64,000 nucleotides of DNA from Oscheius sp. JU75. Taxonomy: Eukaryota > Nematoda > Chromadorea > Rhabditida > Rhabditidae. This document shows, in pieces, positions 10,461-20,402 of the stretch. The position numbers and the translations under genes are program-made. The notes under the pieces are model-generated. The model did no database searches. It was not told where the DNA came from and saw only the letters and a list, made by a program, of their open reading frames with translations. Position 1 is the first letter of the stretch; each line of letters starts with the position of its first letter. Location: NCBI GenBank assembly GCA_037178855.1, contig JASJZC010000004.1:1240001-1304000 (forward strand), written 5' to 3'.

Positions 10461-11459
10461 AGTGACACGCGATACCTATGGCTCTCCTAACTGATCTTCT
10501 CTGATACCCGTCACTATGTCCGGGTGTCCGACAGTTACCAGTCGTTCTAACTGTCTGTCAAATTGTCAGTGACTAGCGACTTGCTAATGGGGACTATCTC
10601 TTGTCTTTATCTTCCGATTCCCCTCTTTCCCCCTGACTTTCAAACTTTTCCCAGGTCTTTTCCATACTCGAAGTTCCCTTGCTGGCTTTTCTTGTACTAC
10701 AAGTAATGCTATCGCATCTAAGGGGCTCAACGACAGTAATAACGCCACTCCGTTGAACGTTTCCCAGCTTCTATTCCCTTTTGTCGGCATATGCTGATCC
10801 TTCTCACTCGCTTCGCCCTGTTCGCATGTTCCCCGCCAATCGAGCCACCGTGACAAAAGCAACATTCTCCCAAAGATAATGTCTCTCCACAAATAACTTG
10901 ACTTGCCAAACAATTAGTGTACGCACAAAGTAACTCACTAATGAGTAATTGAGGTTGACTACTAGGATCTCTAATGATTTGCAGTTAAAGATAAAACACA
11001 AAGCAGTCTTTCCCCTTCATCTCTTCTTGAATCACTTCCAGCTCTTTTCTAAAGAGCGCTCATTGCTCGCGAGTCGGAACTTGCCCCCGATCTGATGATT
11101 TATGCATTCTTTAATTAAGCTGTTGACACCGCTCTCGCCCTTCTCACTTCTAACTCGTTCCTCATTCTTCTCCTTCTCAAGCGATGTCGAAGAATCAGTC
11201 GGTGAGTTCCCATCTTGAATATATTCACTCTGTTCCCAAAAGGTCTGTTGTTCTCTAATAGTCAAAGATCCCATCTCTCACTCTCTCTCCCGTAAGCGTC
11301 AGATTTCTCGACCGAGTTGATTGTGAGACCTTGGTCTGCTGCTCGAATTTCACGAGTAGGCTTCCCTCAGTTGCTCTCTCTCTCTCTCTCTCTCTCTCTC
11401 TTCACAGTCCCTGCAACTTCTATTTCACTTTCGTGTGAAGGGGAATCCCGAAAAAAGAG
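10461..11459. other. No gene recognised
   Basis: This stretch lies between the repeat copy and the alternative first exon of the arrestin gene. Minus-strand ORFs near 10584-11274 have no recognisable domains and overlap each other. A short CT-microsatellite lies near its end. Confidence 0.4.
11374..11402 (+). repeat. (CT)n microsatellite
   Basis: A run of about 14 CT dinucleotides lies some 60 bases upstream of the ATG at 11460. It could be a promoter element of the GAGA type or simple slippage. Confidence 0.9.
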
Positions 11460-11537
11460 ATGGAGATTATTCGCAAACTGACCGCCTCGAGACCCCGAAT
11501 CACCGAGGAGGTCCATTTTATTCCGCAGGTTCTGAGG
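11460..11537 (+). CDS. Possible alternative first exon of the arrestin-domain gene
   Basis: An ATG opens 26 codons (MEIIRKLTASRPRITEEVHF...) ending at a GTGAGT donor in phase 0. The next in-phase acceptor is the arrestin exon at 12695, which also joins the exon at 12359-12448. Two promoters giving different N-termini is therefore plausible. No coding domain is recognised in these 26 residues. Confidence 0.4.
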
Positions 11538-12358
11538 GTGAGTCTCCCAGTCACCTGACTCGATTCGACCCAGACTTCCATTCCGCTTGACTTATTCACT
11601 CGTCCGCTTATATAGCAACATGTTGAACTCGACTTTTTATTTGGATTTGCTCAAGGTAAAAGGGAGAGAAGAGCTCGTGCTCTTTTTGCTCGGACAGCAG
11701 ACACGAAACCTGATAAGTCGGGATGTTAGGACATGGGCAAATAAATAGAGAAAGAGGGCTTTTGAGATGAATTGTTTTCATTCAGTTGGATCACTAGATT
11801 TATCTTGAACAGGGAGGTTTACTCTAATCGAACTGGAGCGCCAGATCCTCTGTTCCACCGTGTCTGTGTAACAGTCCAAGAACCTTTTGGCTCAAACAGC
11901 GTATCAGAGACTACCAATTCGAATTTGAGAGAACCTAACAAGTCTTAGTCTGTTCGTTACAGGAAATGCTCTCTGGGAGTCACAGTTATGTCAGTCCTTA
12001 AAACGTATATTCTGTCCCAAATATTATAACTCACATGGAAAACCCTCTGGCACCGTTGGACATCAGAGTCTGCTCATTGGCCAGATAGGAAATACCCCCT
12101 AGTATAGAAAAGGTCAGGACAAGTTACGCGCGATCCAGTCAAATATAACCCCGGTGGCTATTTACTAGTCAAATCCCAGGACACATTACACTCTCCGCTG
12201 GCTGTGTCCCAACTCTGTCTCTTCCCACCTCATCCTATGACAAATTGTGCCAATTAGCTTCCAAAACGAGCGAGGTGTCCGACGGTTAAGTTACACGCGT
12301 AATTGACACGACTCTTCACTTCTCCCCTTCCGCCTCTCAGAGAGCTCTTCCTCCTAAA
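11538..12358. other. Intron or intergenic sequence upstream of arrestin exon 1
   Basis: If the exon at 11460 is used, this is its first intron. Otherwise it is promoter sequence. I find no coding exon or RNA gene. The motif GGTGTCCGAC(A or G)GTTA near 12270 recurs near 10525. Confidence 0.35.
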
Positions 12359-13997
12359 ATGGCTTCTCGTCGACAGTCAGTCGGCTTGGCGCTCAAACAA
12401 TTTGCGCAGAGTTTTCTGCCAACTGGAGAGAGTAGTCCAGAGATGAAGGTGAGTATAAAAGAAGTGGATGAATGGGTCAGAAGAGGCTCTTGAGCCTCGA
12501 GACCGCCTCTAAATGCGCAATAAGGCTAGGATTTCAACAGGCTGCTAAATGATAGCCAGGTTTCCAGTCCGGCTTGCAGACTTTGGGGTGAGCGGTTTCT
12601 ATTTCAGTCTGGTTCAAAACTCGGCTTTCGTTTCCACTGGGCTAGCGTGGTCATCAGAATCTGTCATAAAATAGCTAAAGAAAGCGTCTTCCAGATGCCT
12701 ACTACCCAGATCAACATCGTCCTTTCTGAACCCCGAGTCCTGGCTGGGGAGTTTCTTCAGGCTAAAGTGGGTTGACCGACCGTTTTAAGACCAAAAACCC
12801 CTTCAGGTACTGATAGATTCTGCCGATCCCGATACAGTAATTCATTCCTTGACGGCAGAAGTCAAGGGAGTCGGTAGAACTGGATGGGTCAACATCCACA
12901 CAGACAAGATCTTTGAGACGGAAAAGGTTGGATCATTCTGCGAATCAAAATGACAGAAAAGTACAGATATTCATGAACATGCAGCTTGCTCTCTGTCCAG
13001 AAGGAATGAGACTTCCGGTTGGAAAACATCAGTTCCCCTTGCAGGTACAGTCGTCTCAAACTGTCAACTATGTTTCTAGGCATTGATCCCCGAAAACGCC
13101 CCGAGCAGCTATGAGAGTCAGTTCGGGACTGTCCGATACCAGGTCAAAGTCAACTTGACCTGTAACACCGACCAGGTAGTATCCACATCCAACAGTAAAT
13201 CAATCATTTCAGGCCACCTGCTCCGAATGTTTCCCCGTGGTCGTCTTGTCCCGGTCATTCTTCGACGATGTCCCAATGAACGTCCTCACACCCATTGATA
13301 TCAAAGACGAGGTCGACTTTACGTGTTGCACCCTCCCGTTTGGCTGTGTAACTATCGTCATATCCCTGCCAAGAACAGCTTACAGATTGGGAGAGGTATA
13401 GAAAAAGTAGGAAAAGAAAATCATGAAGACATTCAGACCATTGAAGCCCAGATATCGATCAATTCCAAGACGAGAAAAATGCTCAAGGATTGTACTGTAG
13501 CGCTGATTATGAAGACACAGTTTGAGGCGAGGAGCAGGTGGGGATTTTGAAGAAGATTTATCGAATTTGTACAGATACGAACATGTTGACGAGAAGAAAT
13601 TGAGTGAACAACTTCTGGAATTGATACCTCTGGGGGCTGTGAGGTCGAGGAACAAGTCGGTAAGCTACCTTTCGAGCTCCAAGACAATTACTCAGGTCTT
13701 TGAAAAGTGCTTGATTCGGATTCCGGATGGCGCGCCTCCCACTGAAGGATACAATCGAGGAAACGGGGAAACCTCCATCATAACCATCCACTATGTGCTG
13801 AAGCTAACTGCCACACCAGGTTAGAAGAAATGAGACCGATCCGAATGATTATAGGGATCGAATGCGAGGTTCCAATAACTGTGACCTCCAGAGGATACAG
13901 AGATGCCAACAAGCAAGCAGCTTATGAGATTCATTCAAAACGAAATGCCGGGACGAAGACAGTCAGCATTCTGGAAGAGAAGCTAGTGTACTGCTGA
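12359..13997 (+). CDS. Arrestin-domain-containing protein (ARRDC-like)
   Basis: Alpha-arrestin-like adaptor expected to act in receptor trafficking and ubiquitination. Exon 1 (12359-12448) encodes MASRRQSVGLALKQF. The core starts at 12695 with TTQINIVLSEPRVLAGEF, then VGRTGWVNIHTDKIF, LPVGKHQFPLQ and IPENAPSSYES, the classic N-terminal arrestin sheet with its Pro-Ser-Ser-Tyr-Glu motif. The C-terminal sheet follows (DDVPMNVLTPIDIKDEVDF; GNGETSIITIHYVLKL). The stop is at 13995-13997. At least eight short introns join in frame. I see no PPxY motif near the C-terminus, although vertebrate ARRDC proteins carry one there. Nematodes have many ARRD paralogs, so orthology is not assigned. Confidence 0.85.
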
Positions 13998-14368
13998 CGA
14001 ATAAAGTGTACTTAAACTAGACGACCGGTAGTGATCCCGCAGCTGAAACAAGAAGAGATAAAGACTATTCTAGTCGCTAGTGTTCTATTGGTGACGGCTC
14101 TTCACGTTTGTTCGCAATTACTTCTATCGGCAATGCGGAACTACCTTTTGTCAGTCTTGTAGCGACCCTTCCATATTCAACAACTTTTCAAGCTTGCTTC
14201 TTGTCAGTCTCTCTGCTCGTAATTCTCATCCTTGCTGTTTGTCCGATTGGAGCGATAGGTTTTCAGCGATTACTTGATCATCCCTTCATGAAGATCTAAT
14301 AGGAAAAACACAAGTTCACATAGCAATCATTCACATAAAATCCGTACAAAACATACATCGGGGTAGAA
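13998..14368. other. Convergent intergenic region with repeat copy 2
   Basis: This lies between the arrestin stop and the alpha-tubulin stop. It contains the second copy of the dispersed repeat at 14053-14136. No gene is seen. Confidence 0.5.
14053..14136 (+). repeat. Dispersed repeat, copy 2
   Basis: This is the counterpart of 10354-10460, in the same orientation and lacking its central extra bases. Confidence 0.5.
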
Positions 14369-16054
14369 CTAATAGTTTTCTTCTTGCTCGTCATCCTCCG
14401 GATTGTTAGTGTCCGTTCCGACCTCTTCGTAGTCCCTCTCCAGGCAGGCCAGGTCCTCGCGAGCCTCGCTGAACTCGCCCTCCTCCATTCCTGAGACCAT
14501 CTTTATATGATAAAAGGAATCAGGCATACCTTCACCGACAAACCAATGGACAAAGGCCCTCTTGGCGTACATCAGGTCGAACTTGTAGTCGAGACGAGCC
14601 CAGGCTTCGGCAATGGCGGTTGTGTTGGTCAGCATACAGCAGGAGCGGGGCACTTTGGCAAGATCCGATCCCTCGACGGCTACAGGAGGCTGGTAGTTGA
14701 TGCCGACCTTGAATCCAGTCGGGCACCAGTCGACGAACTGGACAGTCTTCTTCGTCTTGATCGTGTTGATGGCCGAATTGACGTCTTTCGGAACGACATC
14801 TCCTCTGTACAGCAGGCAGACGGCCATATATTTGCCGTTTCGCGGATCACATTTAACCATTTGAGATGTGGGATCGAAGCACATACTGGTGAGGTCATTG
14901 ACACTCAGCGACTCGTGATAGGCCTTGGCCGCGGAAATGATGGGAGCCTGAACGTTCGGTCATTGATGATAACAAAAGTTAGTACTGAATCAGGCACCTC
15001 GGCTCAGAATGTTCGCGTCGGCCAGACAAGCCTTGAAATGTCTCTTTTGATTACCACTACTTGTGAATATACTATTTGTAAAAGCGACGAGGCTTTAAAA
15101 TGAATTCTTCATAAGCTCTGATCCGAGGTGCCTGGACCAGTTTTACCACCAAGTTTAGAAAAAGTACCATGGTCGAGAGAGGGAAATGGATACGAGGATA
15201 CGGAACCAGATTGGTCTGGAACTCGTTCAGATCCACATTGAGAGCTCCTTGGAATCGAAGAGAGGCCGTGATGGAAGAGACGACTTGGGCTATGATCCTG
15301 TTGAGATTGATGTAGGAGGGCCTCGGAACATCAAGGTTACGACGGCAGATGTCATAGATAGCCTAGAAGAGAGATGTTAAATGGACAGATATTGAACAAC
15401 ACCTCGTTGTCGACCATGAAGGCACAGTCCGAGTGCTCCAGGGTAGTGTGAGTCGTCAGGACGGAATTGTAGGGCTCGACGACCGAGGTGCTGACCATCG
15501 GAGCAGGATAGACGGCAAATTCGAGCTTGGACTTCTTGCCGTATTCCACGGAGAGCTTCTCCATCAGCAGAGAGGTGAAGCCGGAGCCGGTTCCTCCTCC
15601 AAACGAGTGGAAGACGAGGAATCCCTGGAGTCCTTCACAGTTGTCCGCCAGCTTGCGCATCTTCTCGCACACGACCTCGATAATCTCTTTTCCAACGGTG
15701 TAGTGTCCACGGGCGTAGTTGTTGGCGGCGTCTTCCTTTCCGGCGATGAGAGATTCCGGGTGGAATAGCTTCTGGTATTTGCCGTGGCGGATTTCATCTG
15801 AACATTTCGAATTGAGATAAATGAGAAAGAAAGTACAAACCTACAACAGTGGGCTCCAGATCGCACATGATGGCTCTGGGCACATAACGGCCATTCGAAG
15901 TCTCCGAGAAGAATGTGGACATTGAGCTGTTGTCGTTGCCCTCGCCCATCGTTCCGTCAGGCTTGATTCCATGTTCCAGGCAGTAGAGCTCCCAGCACGA
16001 GTTTCCGATCTGGACTCCGGCCTGGCCAATATGAACTGAGAGAACCTCGCGCAT
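14369..16054 (-). CDS. Alpha-tubulin (divergent isotype)
   Basis: Microtubule subunit and GTP-binding protein. The minus strand starts [22 protein letters not shown] (the MREC-type autoregulation motif reads MREV), and carries [17 protein letters not shown] (the GTP-binding tubulin signature), [18 protein letters not shown] and a C-terminal EENY with the terminal Tyr. The loop around lysine 40 is shortened: HGIKPDGTM is followed directly by [13 protein letters not shown], so the MPSDK acetylation motif is absent. Introns lie near 15790-15842, 15366-15404, an unusually long one near 14949-15172, and 14493-14530. It is an alpha, not beta, tubulin (first residues and CLEHGI). In nematodes, some isotypes other than MEC-12 also lack K40. 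Confidence 0.96.
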
Positions 16055-16728
16055 TATCTTCAAAAAATGCGTGAACAAATCGAAAGCAGAATTATAAGAA
16101 GAAGAGAATTCTCGGGCAAGCTCAAAACCTCTGGGAAAAAAAAACGGGGAAGAAAGTAAAAAAAAAAAAGCCTGCTCAGGAACGGATTGATTGGCGGTAT
16201 ACTGTAGAACTTTTCCTTGCGGGACCTGCCGGGTCAGTCCTTTAGCATTTGGCAGCGGTTTTTCGCAGTTTTCTTGATCGTTTCACCAATTTTCTCACCT
16301 TTTTACGTTTATTTTCAAACATAGCAAAATGACAAAAAAAAACTGATAAGAAAAAATTTATTATGAAATCGGGTGAAATCCCCTACCAAATATTAAAAAA
16401 ACTGGCCCGGTGAGCCTCGCGATGGAAATTTCTACAGCACGGCGTGTCAACCCCGTTCCTGAACAGACTATACGGTAGTGCTCAGTAAGGTTCGCTTGGA
16501 GACCTACTGTAGCGCTCAAATTGGAGGGAGCATCAAATTTGCAGATTTCGCAATTTCCTTAGCTCTTTCATCTTCGCGGAACCTTCATGCGTTTTCTTCC
16601 TCCCAATTCACATTGTTGAGAGCAATAGAACTGTCTACTTGTCTTGCAGAAAAGTATCGCAAGGTTTATTTACAGGTAAAACGAACACCCAACACCCGTG
16701 GTAATAAGTAGGTATGCGTAAAAAACAT
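16055..16728. other. Intergenic region upstream of alpha-tubulin
   Basis: A-rich stretches lie around 16138-16170 and 16335-16400, with two TACTGTAG motifs near 16190 and 16503. No gene is seen. The plus-strand ORF at 16478-16711 has no recognised content. Confidence 0.45.
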
Positions 16729-17920
16729 TCAAACGTCGGAAATTTCTTCAATGTCTGTCGGCAGTCGGGATGACAGTTGTGAAGTATCGAATTGGTCATT
16801 TGGCGTCGAGTCCGAGTCTGACACTAGTCCACTTAAGTCCAGACGCTCAATATGCGTGAGATTGCTTTGGTCAGCTGCTGGCTGCTGTTGGTCTGATTTC
16901 TACAATTTTTTCTTCACAAAAATATACAAGATACAAACCTGGAGAGGTTCCACCATGCAAGTAAAACGTTCTATGTCAAGCCAAGATAATCCAGGTGTTG
17001 TCGAAGAAGGTCCACGCCTCATCTGCAGGCGAATATTTTCGTGGAAAGAGGAATCCCACGGGGTAAATCTGAAGAAGAAATCTGAATTGAAAACTCAAGT
17101 ATATACTTGATATAATTTGGGTCACCCTGACTCACTGGATCGTCGTAAACATGTACTCGACTCTTGTTGACGCATTCCATGGCTATCTCTCTGGAAGATT
17201 CAAAGTCACACTAATGAATCAAAACAAACTTGTATCTATTTCGATCATCTCTCCAAAGTCGAGCAGCTCTGGGGTTAGAACAAGAGTCCGGTTCGGTTTC
17301 TAACGAAGAAAAGAAGACTCTCTTAAAGTTTGTATGGTTTCAACAAAGGATGTCTCACCTGAGCAACTAGAAGTGCGTACTGCAAATGATGCTTCTCTTT
17401 CTTCCAGCCATCGATAAAGTATCGCGTTAGGTCGAGTAAGTTGGTTTCTTCTGATATATGAGGGTGAAAGATTGGGAGATCGAAGACAATTTCCTAAAGC
17501 TTCGAAATATGAGGACTTCTCAGAACATACCGGAAGGCTGGTTGTGTTAGGAAAATGCTTTTGGATGTGAACAGTAAACCGAAATATTCCACCGGCAAAA
17601 ACCCCTGCTCTGATGAAAACAACTCCGAACCAGCCTAAACAAGAAGGTAAGTGGAGAAATGCTCTGTCACTTACAAAATTGGTCGGTCGCACTTGGAACG
17701 ATGTAAATCCCATCAATTGGATTTCGACAGATCCGAGAGCAGAAAAAAGTCTATGTGAAGTCAAAAAACGAGCTCACTATTCTGCCTGAAGAGCGTGTTT
17801 AACTAGAAAATTAGGAGGAAGCGTGAGCATCTCTACCGGCTGGGCTACATCATCTCCAAATTCACACGCTTGGCCGACGTCGGAAGTACGGCGAAGTGCC
17901 TGAGTTAGCCGGGTTTTCAT
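16729..17920 (-). CDS. AKTIP: AKTIP/FTS-like UBC-fold protein (inactive E2 variant)
   Basis: Member of the FTS-Hook-FHIP complex that links vesicles to dynein, with an E2-like fold. The minus strand encodes KTRLTQALRR...NFLVKHALQAEY, then CWFGVVFIRAGVFAGGIFRF (closely matching the AKTIP WFGVIFIRxGLY block), TVHIQKHFPN, EIVFDLPIFHPHI and YFIDGWKKEKHHLQYALLVAQ. The C-terminal tail is Gln/Ser/Asp-rich and ends IEEISDV before the stop at 16729-16731. The FDLPIFHP block lacks the catalytic Cys of active E2s, as in other AKTIPs. Frames join across introns near 17767, 17657-17697, 17492-17533, 17299-17358, 17190-17228, 17071-17108 and 16904-16939. The ATG at 17920 follows a TTTTCAG acceptor by about a dozen bases. 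Confidence 0.85.
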
Positions 17921-18399
17921 ATAGGTGGCTGCCTGAAAATAAGAGTAATTTGACATGAACATGATCCAAAAAAGACAAGACAAATAAATCGGCCTGGATC
18001 CTAACAAGCAATTGTTATTTTTGCTCACACGTCCTGTTTTAAATCCCGGTTTTCCCTTTGTTCAATTAGATAGACAACTTGCAAGAAGAAAAATGGAACA
18101 GTGGTGGTTGGTTTGCGAAGTTGTTCATGTATGCGTGGCAGTGACAGCAATGTAAAGTTGGTGCGCAACCTGGTGCGTTCAAAATTCTCAGAAGCTGGAA
18201 AACGACCTCACACAATGCAATTCGCTCTTTTTTCTTTGCATTCACTATCTCCATACTGCTATTTGTTGTTCTAGTGCCACCCGCTGTGCTGTTCATTCCG
18301 CCCAGGCGAGCAATAACTTTTTAGCTTTATAGCCTCGACTTCTCTTTTACGCCTTCCTAGTTTTTCACATTGGTTATGTTTCATGCTTTAGAGCGGTCG
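17921..18399. promoter_or_regulatory. Divergent promoter region between AKTIP and SEPSECS
   Basis: AKTIP starts leftward and SEPSECS rightward from this 479-base gap, so both promoters lie here. It also contains a copy of the dispersed repeat at 18156-18174. No TATA box is obvious. Confidence 0.4.
18156..18174 (+). repeat. Copy of the GTTGGTGCGCA repeat
   Basis: This matches 1574-1592 with two differences and lies within the divergent promoter. Confidence 0.5.
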
Positions 18400-20233
18400 A
18401 TGAGCTCGTCTATTTTCGGGAAGAAGGAACGGGAATATTCACGCATAGTTCAGAAATCGACCGATAAACTTATTCAATCTCTCTTCGATAAGGTTCGTCT
18501 TTTAACGATCTTCTAACTGATGTCCTTTCAGCAGGGGATTCCAGAAACCGGCTGGTCTGAACATCAATTAGAACTATTTATAAATTGGATTGCCAGTCAC
18601 GACTCTAATAATCGTCTAGATGTTGTAAGTTGTTTTGTTTTCCTAGTTTTGAAACCAGATCATTTTCAGCAAAATGTTGGAGCCGGTGAGCGAGAAGGCC
18701 GAGTTGCATGTCCACTAGTACGACGTCTAAACTGCAAGTAAGCAACGTCTCTTTTTCCGTTAACTCTAAGTTTTTAGTCTGTCTCATGGAATCGGAAGAA
18801 GTGGCAATTTGACAGAAGTCCAGCCGAAAGCCCTGGGATCATCAATGCTGGGCGGCTTGGCCAACGAATTTGCACATCAATCATTAAGAGTATTAGGTTC
18901 GCTCTATCAAATTGTTTTACTGAAGCCATTTTAGGTTTATCCTGTTGTAAGGCAGCTCTAGTCGTTCCCCTATGCACAGGAATGAGCCTCTCACTTTGTA
19001 TGACTTCTTTTCGACAACAACGACCATCTTCCCGTTTTGTTATCTGGTTTCGAGTCGACCAAAAGAGCTGTCTCAAGTCGATCATTCACGCAGGTAGGCA
19101 CTGTTTCTGAAATTATCTATAAATCCTAAGGTTTCGAACCAATAGTAATCAGTCCGGAAAGAATAGGCGATGCGCTTGTGACAAATGTTGAGCATTTGAA
19201 CACCGCACTGGAGAAAGGAGCCGATCAGGTGGGAGTTAGACTGAATAGTAATCTGAATTTTTAGATAGCTTGCGTTCTTACGACGACTTCTTGTTTTGCT
19301 CCTCGGTCGCCCGACTCTCTCGAAGAAATAGCTGCGCTCTGTCAGCACTACGGCGTTCCTCATCTCGTCAACAATGCCTATGGCCTACAGAGCGACGAGT
19401 GCATAAGAAGACTTAATGCGGTTCGTTTTTCTCGTTTTCCTGTCAATAAGATAGTATTTAGGGCCAAGCTGCCGGAAGAATAGACGCCTTTGTACAGTCC
19501 CTCGACAAAAATTTCCAGGTAAGATAGCCACAAAATTGTTTAACACAGTGTTTAGGTTCCAGTCGGTGGAGCTATAATAGCGGTTTGCAAGAAAAGTGCC
19601 CTGAACCACATTGCTGAATGCTATCCGGGAAGAGCTTCTTCAGTACCGGCCAGAGATTTCGTTCTCACTCTCCTCCATATGGGAATCGATGGTCTGACCA
19701 AGTCTTACGAACAGCAAAAACGGTTAACATTTTTTTCATTGGTTACACAAGTCTTTAGACTTTTTCACAAAATGAAAAGCCGCCTGAGGCACTTTGCCGA
19801 GGAAATTGGAGAATTTGTCTACGATGTTGACGACAATCAGATCAGCCTCGCCATGACTTTGTCCTCTATTCCTCAGGAGCAGCAGTCTCTGTTTGGAGCA
19901 GTTCTGTTCAGTCGAGGAATCACCGGGGCCAGGTACAATCTACTTGTTTACCTACTAGTCCGATCATTCAGAGTTGTGACGAGTACGGCCGAGGTGAAAC
20001 GAATCGCCGGCCTTGATTACGACTTCAAAAACTTTGGTTCTCACACGTCTGAACAGCATGGCGGCTATCTGAACATTGCCTGTGGCGTCGGGATGAGCGA
20101 GGAAGAAATGGACGAGCTGTTCTCTCGACTCAGTGCCGCCTACGCCAGATTCACGCGGCAGATCGAGCACAAGCACGAGCATTTCCGGCCCGGGAGACAT
20201 GAGAATGCCGATGACAGTGATGAAGAAGACTAG
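18400..20233 (+). CDS. SEPSECS: SEPSECS: O-phosphoseryl-tRNA(Sec) selenium transferase
   Basis: PLP enzyme that converts phosphoseryl-tRNA(Sec) to selenocysteinyl-tRNA(Sec) using selenophosphate, the last step of Sec synthesis. The start at 18400 follows TTTAG by eight bases and gives [15 protein letters not shown]. Family blocks follow in order: [88 protein letters not shown], then [17 protein letters not shown], which contains the PLP-binding lysine, and [10 protein letters not shown]. The C-terminus is acidic (DDSDEED), with the stop at 20231-20233. AATAAA is at 20305. Its presence implies this worm makes selenoproteins. The next gene on the same strand starts 169 bases downstream. Confidence 0.95.
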
Positions 20234-20304
20234 TCTATTTTGCAGTTTTTTACGGGTTCTAAATAGTATTTGCCATTATAGAGATCTCTTTATTTATAGA
20301 ATGT

Positions 20305-20310
20305 AATAAA
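20305..20310 (+). promoter_or_regulatory. Poly(A) signal of SEPSECS
   Basis: AATAAA lies 72 bases after the SEPSECS stop and about 90 bases before the Ski2 start codon. Confidence 0.6.
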
Positions 20311-20402
20311 CTAGTATTTATTGGCTTATTTGTGTATTTAGCTGTTAGAAACACCCATCTTTTACCTTGACTTTCGTACAAACTAGTCATAAAGGCACCA
20401 GA

